Assembly (NCBI GenBank): GCA_016859345.1 | Contig: CM029126.1 | Coordinates: forward strand, 3,218,501-3,282,500 | Source: Istiophorus platypterus | Lineage: Eukaryota > Chordata > Actinopteri > Istiophoriformes > Istiophoridae | Reading direction: 5' to 3' | Length of the DNA stretch: 64,000 nt | Part shown: one piece after another, positions 47,586-60,586 of the stretch | Position numbering within the stretch: position 1 is the stretch's first letter | How the letters are laid out: each line of letters opens with the position of its first letter | The notes under the pieces: generated by a model | What the model saw: the letters and a program-made list of their open reading frames with translations, nothing else | Database searches by the model: none | What the model was told of the DNA's origin: nothing | Position numbers and translations under genes: made by a program

Positions 47586-48892
47586 CAGCTACTTGGTCAT
47601 ACCTTGCCGATGGACGAAGAGAGGAGAAGGAGAAGGAGGGAGGAGGTGGGGAATAGAATTGAATCAGAGACTGTGGTATAACTGCTGTTGTAGAGAGCCT
47701 TTCTTATTTCCGTCCTGTCCATCCCCCCACCACCCCCCTAGCCCTGCCAGTGTAAATTGGCCTATTCTTTACTCCTTTTATTCCCTTTGTGTCTGCGTCC
47801 CTCGTGTCTCTAAAAATCAGAAATGCAGATGTGTGAAACGCTCAAGTTCGGCGAGAGTCGACAGATGAATGCTATATGCACTGTTTTGATCTGCTACTGT
47901 GAAGTTTTTGTTTTTTTTTTCTGTGGGGTGACACGGAGCTTTGCACAAGGACTCTATTCGAGAAACTTTAAACCAATGTCTGTCAAGGCAACATGGGTTT
48001 TTAAAACAATGAGACATCTGGTGATGGATATTGAGCAGCATATTGCTTATATTCGCTTTTTCAGGGGAAAATGGTGGGGCAAGATTCCTTTATTACCATA
48101 CACCTTGTAGATAATCTTAAATCCTAAACTTAAAGACTAGTTCGGTAGTTGCAGGTCAAGGTAAGAGTGATGACATCCGAAAGCCCTAAAGACAATGCCT
48201 GAATGATCCTCAGTGTCCAGTGCAGCGATCTTTATGCTGGGAAGAGGGAAGGCTGATTCAAGCCCTAATTAGATGGACTTCTAAGACGGCTCTGTCGCTT
48301 CTAATGACTGTTGGGGATTTCAACAGAGATAGGAGCTCATCCTCCTTAAGTGGTGGAAAGGCTACATTATCTGAAGTGAAAACTGGGCTGTGCTTTGACA
48401 CACAACTCAGACACATTCATCTGGCACTCTGACTTAGCCAAAACTCCTGAGACAATAAAGGCACCATGTTCTTCAAAGGAGTGATCGATGCCTTCGGAGC
48501 CACCTCAGAGATTGAGTCTGATCGGGGACTATTCCGGAGAAGGTTCATCTAACACTTATTGACTGGTTCAGCTCAGGATTTGGGCAAAAGGTTCGAGCTT
48601 AAATGTCTATGAACAAAGTGGTGAAAGTAGTCATGCAATGATTTCACACTGTGTCCGACCATGGGAAGTGTCATTTCATTTGGAAAACCTAAAAGGTAGC
48701 AAGATTTCAAGCGTTGTTTCACATCAATACTTGAGCAAAGATTCAAAGGCAACAATATTATCAAAACCCATAATTTCCGTTAAACCGTGTGAGTGATATT
48801 TAGATACCATTTACCACAAGCTGCCCCATGTAGCTACTCAAGCTGTGCAAAAATGTTAATCCCATGAAAATGACTCGTCAGTCGGCCTCCAC

Positions 48893-48918
48893 TGGTTTTT
48901 CTCTCTGGTTTTTCTCTC
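48893..48918. repeat. 13-bp direct duplication
   Basis: Two adjacent copies of tggtttttctctc. Confidence 0.8.
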
Positions 48919-49184
48919 GAATAATTTTGAAAGAAATACATGGAGAGTGTCTTAGTCATCAGCATAAAGGCTATTTTGTCTTTGTTTACCCACTTGAGGC
49001 CCCCTAATCTGCAAGGGGACATTAGATGGATGTTACTTTAAAATGTGTTGTAGCTTTGAAATGTTTCATCGTCAGATAAACACCATTTAGGATTTGTAGT
49101 TTAGATTGGCCCAGCACTTAACACAACAGAACAATAGCAAACAACAGTTTGATAGTCCTCTGTCTTTTATAAAATAGGATACAG

Positions 49185-49365
49185 TAGATAGAAGTATAGA
49201 TACTTTATTCATCCTGGGGGAAATTCAGGTGTCCAGCAGCTCACAAAACATAGGCATAGTACACCAATGCACCAGAAATATAGGTAAAGTATAAGGGTAG
49301 AAATAAGCTATAAATACCACTACAAACATAAAAAGCACTGGGTCTGAGGACAGTATTTGATGTAC
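49185..49365 (-). mobile_element. LINE-like 3' tail fragment, inverted
   Basis: On the minus strand it reads gacacctgaatttcccccag, then gatgaataaagtatctatac. That closely resembles the AATTTCCC...AATAAAGTATCTATCT tail of fish LINE elements. The tail faces left, so the element is on the minus strand and only its 3' end survives. Family assignment is from memory. Confidence 0.55.
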
Positions 49366-50250
49366 TTTGCATTTTCTGCTTATTTTCCAAGTTGTATTTT
49401 CATTTTTGTTTTAAAAAACTGCTACAACAAGTGAGCTTTTTTATTTTCCGAATGATAAAATACACATTGAGGAAGACTGCCAAATGAAATCGTCTCCAAC
49501 ATGTTTGATGTCCATAGATTTGTTGATAGTAGCAGGACCTGAAGTACTTAAATAATCCCGACGGAAAATTGCAGGCAATCATACCCTAAGAGTGGTTTTA
49601 TACTTTTGTATGTCATATCCTCATCAGATCTTTGTCTCATTTGACTATTCTGACTCCCCATTGAAGCAATCCAGCGCTGTTGATAATTTGCGGCTGCCTG
49701 TGATGCTCAGTGCCATTGAAGCGGGACCTGCCAGACTGAAACTGAGTGGTGGAATTGATTGTCTGGCTGATTCCAGACCAGTGAGCTGTGAGACGCCGCT
49801 GACACTGAGCTGCGTGTCGTTCCTCTTCTCCTCCTCCTCTTCCTCATTCAGATTTACTCTTGTCCCCGCCGTCACTGTTCGTGTCCCATTCCTCTCTTTC
49901 ATGCCCCAGCACCTTTCTGTGCCCTCCCCATGTTCCAGGACAAAGTGTAGCCTCTGACTGGGGGGGGGCACTGCTCCTCAGTGTACAATTGCCCATGGCC
50001 ACTGACTCTTTCTTGGGAGCAACAGAGTTGTTAGAGCCATAAAACGAGATAAACCGAGCTTGAAAGCTGCTGGGTCTTTTCAGTATGTGTTTAGATGATA
50101 TCATCAGTGTGAGACAGCAGTAATAAAAGTGAGGTCAGCTGCCACCGTGGGCTACTGCCCTGAAAGGTAGCGCCGCCCTGATAACGCCGCTGTCTCGTTT
50201 CATCCCTGTTTTCGGGGCTTCTGGAGTGAGATGAGGCTGACGCGTGGATT

Positions 50251-50267
50251 GGGGGGGGGGGGGGGGG
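50251..50267. repeat. Poly-G run
   Basis: Seventeen G bases, the longest G homopolymer in the window. Confidence 0.9.
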
Positions 50268-51675
50268 TTGAGCAGGAACGGCGTCTAATAATTGGATGCA
50301 TGCTCTATGTAGAGGGACTGTTTGTACCCAAAGACAATGATAAAGCGTTTAATCTTCCCAGGAACAGTGAACCACACAGGCATGATGATGCCATTATCTC
50401 TGTGAGGCACTTGCGCCGAGAAGCCTCACTCTTACCCTTGATTTATATTTCCCTTCATCAGCATCGACCACTCAGATTGCAAAAATCATTCATTTATAAA
50501 AGCAGGGCTCGCTGCTTTTGTTCTTGTTCAAGTGAAATTCACCAAATGTACCTTTGTCGCACATTCCCTTGGCAGCAGCAACCCCCCCCATAATCTTGTT
50601 GGGGTAATGTGACAGGGATGGATCTTGTGGCTGACGACTGTGTGATTGCCTTTGCTAACAAGGGATAAAGGCAGCGGAGGAATTTTCACAGTATATTTAT
50701 CTTCCTTTGATCAATCCTCAATGACTCTGCCTTCCTGCATCTTATCATTTGAGTGGAAAGCGCCATTTTGGAAACTGTGATCTCACCTTTTTGTCAAGAC
50801 CCAGCAGAAATAGGCAGGAGGCCACCATGTTGCATCGCAGTGAAGTGCGAAGGTTTTCACGCCGAGAGAAGGCAACGGTGGTCGATGGGGGAAACCAGGC
50901 ATCTGTAATCTTTACCTCATTTGAAGGAGCACAGACTTTAGAATTATGCCACTCATGACTCACTTTTCATGGAGAGGGAATAAAAGTTCCGGTGGATTGA
51001 TAATTCATGCAGGATGCCTTTTAAAAAAGGAAGTGCCAAGAGTTTGAAATGCAAACGGTGCAGCAAGCTAATTGGTACCACAGGGGAGATAGAGATCAAA
51101 GAGCCCTCTGCGTCAATATAGAAGTCTCACTCCCTTTTTTTTGTCCGCCACCGAGTTAATGGACACAAAGCCACCGTGAAGTCATCAAAGTGGTGGTCCT
51201 AGGCAGAAGCATCCTCAGCAACTGCAAAGTTACACGTTTCCCATTCCCATTTATCGCTAACGTAGGCTGTGCAGGTAGCAGCTCTGATTTAGTCTCTTCA
51301 AATCAGGTTAAATTTAAATGGAAACATCAAATCTGCCTGATCTTCCCTGGCTCCTTTGTGTAATTAAGGATCTGAGCAAGAAACCATTCTTCTTATAAAA
51401 GCACCCTTTTTTTTATTGTGGCCATCAATCTGCGGCACATAAAACAGCATCACAAGCATAATAAGTCTCCAACTCACACTTCAAGGTTAGTTGTAAGGTC
51501 AGTATCATGTGTTGCCATTTTTGGACAACTTTACATCAAGTGTAATTGTTGTTGTTCCTCTGGCACAGTGTTACACAGCTTGGCACAGGCTGGCACAGCT
51601 CTCCTGAGTGTTTTATCACTGCACTGAAAGCAGAATGAAGGTCTGGCAAAGGGAGCCTCTAAAAAGCCTTAATAC

Positions 51676-52230
51676 CAGGGCTGGGCCATGTAGACCATAT
51701 CTTGGTATTTTTTAGGCTGGATGCTGATACATAATGTTTCTCAGTATTTTCTACAAAGTGGGATAAATGTTCATTTGTAAGTCAAACCCACAAGTGAGAC
51801 GTCACTTTGACCAGAATGAACTGCAAATACAGGCTTTCCTTCCCCGTTTCAGAATATACGGCTGAAAAGAAACACGTAAATGAAAAACTATATAAAATAA
51901 ATAGCCATTGTTAAACAAAAAAAGGCCCTCACAGTGTTTCCTGTGGTGTGGTGGGTGTCACTGTGTGTGACTAATGTGAATGCAGAGACTCTTACAGTTT
52001 AGAGGGGGGAGAGTGTATTTTCTATAGATAAAATATACTGATGCCCCATAAAAGCCTGAAATGCAGGCTATCGGTTGACACTACAATTTTACAGATGCCT
52101 CACACGCAGACTATTGGTACACGCTAGTGACGCGGCTGCGCATAGAAAACCTACTGGCCCCGACTCAGTTATTGTAGCGCCGGCAATTTGGACTGTTATA
52201 TGGCCAAAAATGAACCCGTTTCAAAAGAGT
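51676..52230 (+). mobile_element. Probable non-autonomous hAT-like repeat, left end
   Basis: Begins cagggctgggccatgtagac. CAGGG plus TGGGC is the style of hAT transposon termini, and the following atatcttggtatttttta and aaagtgggataaatgttcat resemble a dispersed fish repeat I remember. The inverse right terminus (GCCCAGCCCTG) and an 8-bp target duplication were not found by eye, so the right boundary is a guess and the copy may be truncated. Confidence 0.4.
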
Positions 52231-52498
52231 GAAATGAGGCGTTCTAATGTAAGAATTTACCTAAGCTGAAACTGATCGATTCTAATCTACCTGAGCTGGT
52301 CCCTAATCTTGGCCGCCCAAGTAGAGCTTATGTATCTCCGAGAGCGCTCCTTCAGTTGTTTCTGACAACGATAACAGGTTGATTAAAATAAACAAGTGCA
52401 ATTAAAATTATCCTCGGCGGTGCGGGCTGGGGGTTCTGTCGCCCTCCATGCTGCAGAAGAGAACTTGTGAACAAGCAAGGCTGGGTTTGCACACAGAT

Positions 52499-52512
52499 GG
52501 GGGGGGGGGGGG
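52499..52512. repeat. Poly-G run
   Basis: Fourteen G bases. Confidence 0.9.
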
Positions 52513-55500
52513 ATTTGGGGCGGGTCTGCAAGGAGGGAGTTGGGAGAGGAGAGATGTGAAAACTTGCATGGCTTTACAGAAAAAACAGGTTATTTTACAC
52601 AGCATCAAGCTATAGTGACATAAACGGTGTTGTCTCACCCTACATATGTCATTTTAAAATATGTTGATAGCCCTCCCTTACACACAGTGTGAACAAAGTA
52701 TCACTCAGGTGTTTATCTAAATATACTTGCACATTAATGTCTAGACGCACTCCAAAACCCAATCAGATCAAAGGAATGCAGACAAACTGCTTAGCTCGGT
52801 GCTCTGCCCTCCCCTTGAGCAGGCATTTAAACCCGAGGGGGCGTAGAGAGACTGACAGGCATAGCCACAGCCTTCAACCACCTGCCTCGCTTTGACTTGG
52901 AGCCAAATCTAACACTGGTGTCTTAACTTCAGTTTGGCTGGAAAGCTTGTATCCTGGCAGCAGTAAAGATTCACCTTTTCTCACTGCTTTCTTTCTCCCC
53001 CCAATATATTGAAGAATTCTAGTGGCATATTTTCAACCAGCCTGTCTTGTTGGATATCTGCTGCATCCTGCTAGCTTGTGCCTCCCTTCAAGGCCTTGCG
53101 GAGGGTCAGTGGCTCTGACTGAATCATGACAAGCTCTGACTGCACAATACTGTGCAAAGTGTTCTAGGACAGGAGATCACATCTTGCTCTTTTCTCCTTT
53201 ATATCTGCTTTTTACTCCACTGGTTTAGAAGAGCTGAAGACAGTGTCTTGCGTCCATGTTGTGCATACAGATAAATTGGTTAACAGGGGAGAACACTCAA
53301 GTCTGCTCACAGTTTATTATTTATTGCTTCGTGAATATCATCCTTAGTGGTGTTTTTAATTCCACAGAAATTTTGGCTGTCTTCCCTTTTTCACAGGGCT
53401 CAGTGCTGCGTGACATTAGATTATGAGATGTTGATTTTAATTTTCGTAAACAGTTGTATCAAGCAAATGTCTTCGCCAACTAATGAAATGAAACACTTGC
53501 CCTTCGTTCGGTGATTCCTTATGTGTTTCCGCTCTGGCAGGTTGGGATACTCAAACACTTCCCTGCCCATCTCTAAACATTCCTGAGGGATTGTCCCCAA
53601 ATCGATAAGTTGTCTGCCTTTGGCTGCTGGGTCAGATTTGAGTCCCTGGACTAGAAATGTAAAAAATGGAAACAAACAAAATACAGAAAACAACAACACT
53701 GAGCCTGTTTTCCCCTCATGCTCTGCATTTTGTGTATCAAAAGCCTCGGGGGGGGGGGCAATTATGACACCCTTGAGAGAATGACGGTGCTTGGGTTTCT
53801 TTCAATGCAGGGTTCAGGTAGTGTTTCTCAATAACACTCTGAATTATTGATGACAGAGAGATTGAATGGAGTAGGGGGTAGTTAACATTTACTTTTTATG
53901 GATGAAGAGGAGAAAGAGAGATGAGGGAGATGGGTTAGCACAAGTGCCGCCTGGCATATTTTAAACTGATGCGTTTGATTAGGTGACCCTGAGGTAAGAC
54001 TTAATTGGAAATGCCATAAAGACCACGGAAGATTGAAGGTGGATCCTGACTGACAGGGCACGCAGAATGGTCAGGGAATTATAGGCCTCTCTCAAGATGA
54101 ATCTAAATAATTAACAGGAGGCAGACGGATAAAGTGGATTCCACGGTGCAAGCTTGATCGTCCTTCCACTGATAGCCCTCTGGGCTTTTTTTTTTTTCAC
54201 CCACTGCAAATAGACATGAAGACTATGGATGATGCCTGCAGCAGTTTTGCAGATCGATCAGAGAATCGTCTCACTGTCTGTGTCCTGCATAGATCCCTCT
54301 GTGCAAAGTCTGGCCGACCCGCCGTCTGTAGAAAGAAGTCCTGAGAGTAGGCCTGACTGGAGGCAGTGGTATTTTCCCTGGGAGTGATACCCATGCACAA
54401 AGCAGTGGGCTTTAGTCGACAGTTTCCATTGCGCTCACAACTATTAGTCTGTGTCGTATCAGTGCAGGGTGAAACAGTTCCCAGAACTTTTGTTGGCTCT
54501 TGCTGTCACCCAGGTTTTACTTTGACACCAGTCCTCTGAAGATCTGCCACGGAAACTCAAGCGTAAACCGGGCTTTAATCTGTGGGGATTCTTCGATGAG
54601 GACAGAGTAGAGCAGTCTGACATGGGCCGACAATCGATGGCCCCTGCGACAGGACGGCCCGTCACTTGTCTGAACTCTGTGGGTGCTGAGGTTAAGGCAG
54701 TGTTCTCCTGAGAACAGGCTGAGTGGCGTTGATGGCGAGGAGGGTCCCAACCTCCCTTGACAGACATATATCATCCTGGATGCCATCTTGCCCTCGTTGT
54801 GCCATGGCACAATGCAGCCACTCTGAGGATGAGACTACATTATACTGACACTGGGCAGCTGACATACTAATCCAAGAACTAAAGGACTACAGGGACCATT
54901 GATTTTCTATTCTTGGTAAAAGGCAAGAAGCCAGCCATCACTCCTCTTCAACCATGGATGCTAATGGACTTTTTAAAATGTTGCCACGGAGATCCCCCCT
55001 GGAGCCAATCTGTTTTTGCCACCGCAGGGCCGTTAGAAAAATACTGAAATCCCCAGCTCCTATTTCTGATATGTCGGTATTCATCAGTACTGGCTGAGAT
55101 GTCTTGGCTGTGTCGAGCATTAATACACAGCATCTGTCAGCGATAGGTAACATTTGAAGTCTAAAATCTCACATCTGACCTAAGAATGAAAATAGAGTGG
55201 CAAATAATGGTATAAAGCTACTCTCACCGTTTATGCCTGTGGATTTATAAGTTCTCGAACTTCCTGTACAGTCATACAGTTCACTATTTACTTATAGAAA
55301 ACCATCTAATGTCAATACACAGAAGTAAAGTTTTTTTTTGCCTTTAGTATACAAAGTGCCTAAAATGCCTATTAAATCCATCCGAATCTATAGAAAGAGA
55401 ATAAAAAAACCACAGTTTAAAAGAGCGTTTATTGCCGTTTATATTAGTGGTCCATCAAGCTCACATTGATAAAGGAAGTTCTACTTCCTGTATCATTGCA

Positions 55501-57240
55501 TCATTACAGTCAGATTAAAAATAACCAAAAGCACAGGGTTTTTGCAGCTTTCAAGGCTTTAGATCTTGATCAACTCTTAGGATCTTTAAAGGTGCATTCT
55601 TAACTGGAGGTACTTTGTGAACTACACTAGAATAAACTCATTTGCGCCACATTTGACACCTGCCTGAAAACTATTCCACAGAGTCCACCTCTATGTCCTT
55701 GGGGGGAGGGGGCTTTTTCTCAATTAGTTGCCCAATTTGCCTCAATCCCAGTTCCAATTTGCCAAGACGAAGTCTATGTGGTTGGCCATAGGAAACCTAA
55801 TTAGCAACATTTCTCCTCTGTGAGAGGTTGGAGTGAAGAGTGGAAATAACCATTGAGTTTTTTTGGAGAGAAAATTTGCAGCCAATATTCACTAACTACT
55901 GTTGGGGCAGCCCTTTTTTTCTGTTAAGTTCGAACGTCAGCTATGACTGTCAGTGGAGAGTGAATTCTGGGAAAGGATGTTAGCGCCAAGAGGAAAAACA
56001 GCCCTGTGCCAATGGTGAGGAGCTGTGTGATTCGTGTCATGGGACTGCAATGAGATCAGTGGTCTGATGAACCTTCTGAAAGGAGTTTGGGGGGGGCGGG
56101 ACAATATGGCTCAGGTCTCAACAAGGAGACGTTTGTCTCACCACGTACCATTCATATCATGTGCTGTTTTTCCTCCTGTCACATTAAAATTCCCACGAGG
56201 TTGTTTTGAAAACAACAAAACATAACCAGGCAGTGTTTTTTACCGATCTGGCAAAGCAAGGAACGTTATTGTTTCCCTGCTAATGGAAATACAATTTTTT
56301 TTTTCCAATGTATGTGGGGTTATATACGGTTCCTTTATACCTTTTATACCTTAAGTTATGTGCTTCTTTAAATGTAATCATACAACACAGAACATTAATA
56401 GTTGTTGAAGCAGGTCAGTGAAAGTATCAAGGGTACCAAGGAGACTCTGATGTAAACAGATGTATGTATAGGCTCCAGAAGAACCACCATATGTCGATTT
56501 GTATGAATTATATACATCACTACCTACCCTAATTATTCTATAGCCAAGGTCTCTTTTTTTTTGGTCATCTTTTTGCCCATGTCCCTTCGGTGATGAATGC
56601 TGTCCGAGGGTTTGATACAGTTATAAAAAAAAAAACCCAAAACACTGCGGGATCAATCACGTCCTAAATTTGAACCATTATCTTGTCACCGTTATCGTGA
56701 CTTTATGACAGCACACTGGCATAGGAGCCTCTTTTGCAAGGGCCTGCTGAGAGAAGAGGCTAATTTGGCTGATTCTGTCCAAAATTGTCAAAGAGACATG
56801 GGACGTGCTCGCTCATTATGCTGGCCAATGAGTACAACAAATATTAGATAAATTTAATTAAAAAAATTTCCACAGCAAAGGGGCTCGGAGACAACTAAGT
56901 GCACAGGGGTGTGAGATAAGAGAGACACTCAGGGGATGTTAGATTGATTGATGGATAGATGGATAGAGAGAATCCTTTTTCTTTTAACAAAAAGGATTAT
57001 GCTCTGCTGTTTAGTTGTGTGCAGCAGGTGTTGGTGAAAAAATAGATGTCCCAAGAGTCAACAGGTGCATAAAGTACAATGCAGTTAATTGAGGATAAAA
57101 TTGGAATTTAGAGTCTAAGTGTGACTTTTTATGGGACTGTTATCCCTGGCCAAGTGGGGACTGCAGAACATTAAAAATCTACTTGCAAGAGTTTATGTAT
57201 GAATTTGAATGACTCCATGTCCTCGGCCATGCCGACCAAT
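52513..57240. other. Non-coding stretch
   Basis: Quiet AT-rich sequence with few microsatellites. A minus-strand candidate is at 53421-53650. Several minus-strand frames at 54.2-55.2 kb (longest 102 codons) overlap in different frames and look like chance. A TGGATAGA-type tract lies at 56950-56971. Confidence 0.4.
53421..53650 (-). other. Candidate exon or conserved element on the minus strand
   Basis: The minus strand has a convincing acceptor (pyrimidine-rich, ending atttctag at 53651), then an open frame from 53650 to a stop at 53421. It includes the protein-like stretches GLKSDPAAKGRQLIDLG and GREVFEYPNLPERKHIRNH. No consensus donor is visible before the stop, so it would have to be a terminal exon, and no clear AATAAA follows. 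The family is not recognised, and chance or conserved non-coding sequence remains possible. Confidence 0.2.
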
Positions 57241-57579
57241 AAAGACCAAAGATTCTCTTATTATTTAAGTCTCATTTCTCCGTTAACCCACTGAAAGGCC
57301 TTGGGACTCCAAAATTCTATGTGGATACATCTTATCAATCCACAGACGCAGCGCTGTCGGCTAATCCAAATGAATGTCAGATAATCAATGGCGTGCTCAA
57401 GCATCCCAGAAACCCCCTATCCTCTAAAGAGGCCCAACTGCCAGCATCTCCCAGATGGCTTAACAAGTCCAGTTCATTAAAAACAAAATGATCCGAGCCC
57501 TCCCGTCCAAACCCTAGAACACAGAGAGCAAACATGGGACGGGATAAGCAGTGGCTTATTTCCCTTCGACAGCTGTCAG

Positions 57580-57660
57580 CTCATCAGCCTTCCACTCCCT
57601 CCTCACACTGCAAGTCATTAAATGATTAGACTAAATTAAGAAAGTTCAAAATTCCAGATG
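57580..57660. promoter_or_regulatory. Candidate homeodomain-rich conserved element
   Basis: Contains cattaaatgattagactaaa and ttaag in complex sequence, with further regular AT-rich cores on both sides (57250-57720). No open frame. This is inference from composition. Confidence 0.25.
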
Positions 57661-57984
57661 GGGGCCTGCATTGTTGGCACATTACATGGGAGGTAAAAAA
57701 ACGAGAGCTTAGCGGCGACAGGTTTGTCCATGCGTGTCGAAAAGGTCAAACAGAATGGGTGGCCATTTTTACCCCGGGTTGTACCCCCAGGCTGATGCCA
57801 GAGCTGGAGCCGAACCGGATCAAAGCCTCAAACTTTAATTATTAAATAATCTAAATTATGATAATCAAAAATTTGAAGACTTTTCTGAATACAATTGTTT
57901 ACTATCAAGTCACTAAACCAAGACGAAAACAGAAGTAGTGTGGCACCACAAAAAGGCGGGGTTGTAACTAGGACACATTCATTA

Positions 57985-58080
57985 GGGCTGGCTGCCTATG
58001 GTTATTTATAATTACATATAATTATTTACTAGTCTATAACCCTCAAACAGATTATGGATTTATAAATCTGCCGGTTAGGT
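57985..58080. promoter_or_regulatory. Candidate AT-core regulatory element
   Basis: Reads ggttatttataattacata, then taattatttactagtc, then gattatggatttataaatct: several Hox/Cdx (TTTATNA) and TAATTA-type cores within about 90 bases. Confidence 0.25.
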
Positions 58081-58120
58081 GTTTTTTTTTTTGTTTGTTT
58101 TTGGTTTTTGTTTGTTTTTT
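58081..58120. repeat. T/G-rich low-complexity tract
   Basis: T-runs separated by single or double G bases. Confidence 0.85.
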
Positions 58121-59502
58121 GCCTAAATTTAGAAATAATTTCCAAAAAGTCAGTCTCGAACTTGAACTCTAAGGGGGAAGCATTTCTCCTCAATGAGAGC
58201 TTAGCAAATATGTTTATTCATCATTGCGGACCATCATTTGACTTTGCCAATTCCACATTTTTGACTTAAACATGGACGAGGGCCAGGATGGCTCAGACCT
58301 AACAAGTCTTACCGCAACTGGCAGCCAAACCCAGGTGGTTTTTGTTTATCATATTGTGTCGCTGACGGCTTGTATCTCTGTCTGTGTGCAATTCAATGTG
58401 CTGCTTTGCTGACACAGTTTTCCAAGTGTTGTAATGATATGGCAATCAATTCTTTAATCCCGAATTTGATGGGGCCTAGAGGCAAGACCCCTCCTCTTTT
58501 GACTTGTCATCCGCCCGTTCCGCATCGCTCAAGTGAAGTCTGTTGCTTTTAATCCGGCAAAGCCTGCAAAGTTTCTCCAGCCGCAGCAGCTGAGGATAAT
58601 GATAAAGTCGTTGGGAGACTGTACGGTTTCTGTCTTGTGGCTTGTAGTAGAGGTATTAGCTTAAGTTTCAGCGTATAAGGCTGGTGTTGCATAAGCCCTT
58701 GTACTCGCTGCGGTTGTCTTGTTTTGTACGCATCGTCATTACACTCTGCGGGCTGCTTTCCTTTAGCTTAAGTGCCCTGTAGGTTGTCAATGAACAGTCT
58801 TCCATCCTCACAAGGATGTAATGTTTTTTTGGGGGGCTGCCTGTGCATATTCACAACAGAGGTTACCGAACTTATGATCATTCGGTATTAGGGACTCTTC
58901 ACGTGGTGTTTAAAAGCTGTTTTAAGCACTTACATGACCAAAGTCCCTTTAAGCCCTGTTGTCTGCCCTGAATGTTTTTGACATTTTAAGGGACTTCTCT
59001 CATGGATTTTTCTCTTGGAACGATTTTACTACAACATAATCTGTTTGTTCGAATGGTTGTCCTCCTTGGGAGGAAAAAAACAAACAAACTATAAAATCTT
59101 GGCATACGAGGCTAGTCCATCAGGTATATTATCCTCATATATCGCAGAAGAGAGGCCACACAAGCTGTTGAAATTCTCAGAGTAAACAGAAGCAGACACC
59201 CACTCCTCCTGGCTTTATGGCACTGTGATCATCGCTTGACCTCATTGCTGAAAGCGGCTTTCTCCCCTGAATTTAAATGAGGCAGACTACTATCAATATT
59301 GATGACGGTTCATGTCTCTGTTGACTTAATTTTCTGCTCCCACTTAAAAAACATGTGGCCCAAGTCTCATTGCCAAGCCACACAGTGGCTCCTAAGAGCG
59401 CCTGCGGAGGACGCGTTGTCCTTAATAAGTTGGCCATGTGCGCAGGTCATCGCGGTTCTGAAGTTTGTTACAGCAAATCCCTCCGCCACCCATCTGTCAC
59501 TG

Positions 59503-59523
59503 CCCCCCCCCAAAAAAAAAAAC
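59503..59523. repeat. C-run followed by A-run
   Basis: Nine C bases then eleven A bases. Confidence 0.85.
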
Positions 59524-59583
59524 AAAAGACAGTTCTAGGAACTAACATTTGCGCACAGTCACATGGATACTCAACTTTAAACC

Positions 59584-59606
59584 TTTTTTTTTTTTTTTTT
59601 TTTTTT
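59584..59606. repeat. Poly-T run
   Basis: Twenty-three T bases. Confidence 0.9.
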
Positions 59607-60527
59607 AGGAGAACCATATTGTATTGGAGCATCTTTATCTGTGACAAAGTTTGTTTCTGCTGGTAGTGGCCTGTGTCTGTATTCACCTACCAAGTTGTCC
59701 CTGTAATTATGCAAATCTAACTGTTCCTCCTATGTCCAGCAATACAGGATGAATGAATCACTTCCCGTTTACCAGCCAACTGTCACTGAGAGGATGTAAT
59801 GTGTGTACATCCGTGTTTGGTATCCAGAACAATAAATGCATCGATTACAATAGCTATAATAACATGCAAAGTTTGGATTTTATATTTTCTGATTACCATG
59901 AAGGACTTTTCAGTGCAATTAGCAAGATATTTCAAGAACATTCAAACAACTTTGAATAACATTAGTGGATAGTCCAGCCAAACCCCCCCTCCAAAAAAAA
60001 AGGTGATTTGATTTTGGTATGTTTGTTTATTTTTTTTAATCCTACTACTTCACAGTCCACTTCTACTTTTCATAACTGAATAATTTAAGCATTGTAGCTT
60101 AATGTTTCCATCAGTTTCCATCGTTCATTCTTTTCTTTTTTCATCTTTGAATCTCTAAACTAATTTATCATATCATGGGTCGTGAACTAGTGCAGGAGAG
60201 GGGAGCACCTTAGACAGTCTATCAAATACAAGCAACCTTCATACAGCTTTATTCAAACTACAAAAAGTCCAGAGTTGTTCACCTTGTTCCATTGGCCTGC
60301 CCTCTCTCCTAATTCCCTCAATGTGTCCGGTACTCTCCCAGACTCTGTTTTTATGTTTTTGTCTGCAGCCTTTGTCTCGTTTAAGTGGACATTCAATTTC
60401 ATCACTGCATTGACGCAAGGCATTTTCCCTGCTGCTGCCTTTAACCATTGCTGCTGTCATTTAAATGACTGTTATAGCTCAGATATGCTAATATCCCTAA
60501 CCTTCGCAATCTTGTATCTCATCTCAG

Positions 60528-60586
60528 GTGGGAGGTGGATCTGCCTTGGGCCATGTGTTTCTAGTGAGGTCCCACTTACCGCCAAA
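60528..60586 (+). other. Probable 5' UTR part of the signal-peptide exon
   Basis: This short segment lies between a pyrimidine-rich acceptor ending in ctcag at 60527 and the Kozak ATG at 60587. A second AG (tttctag, ending at 60572) could be an alternative acceptor 14 bases before the ATG. If either is used, transcription starts further upstream, in or before the 52-60 kb region, and no CpG-rich promoter should be expected immediately 5' of the ATG. None is seen there. Confidence 0.35.

Larger units (their letters stand above)
58121..60527. other. Non-coding stretch upstream of the signal-peptide exon
   Basis: No CpG island, TATA-anchored promoter or upstream ORF was found. If the 60.6 kb exon has an upstream 5' UTR exon, it may lie here or further left, but it cannot be picked out by eye. 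Confidence 0.4.

Noticed and set aside
54197..55153. Several minus-strand ORFs of 60-102 codons
   Set aside because: They overlap in different frames with no splice sites or domains, so they look like chance open frames.
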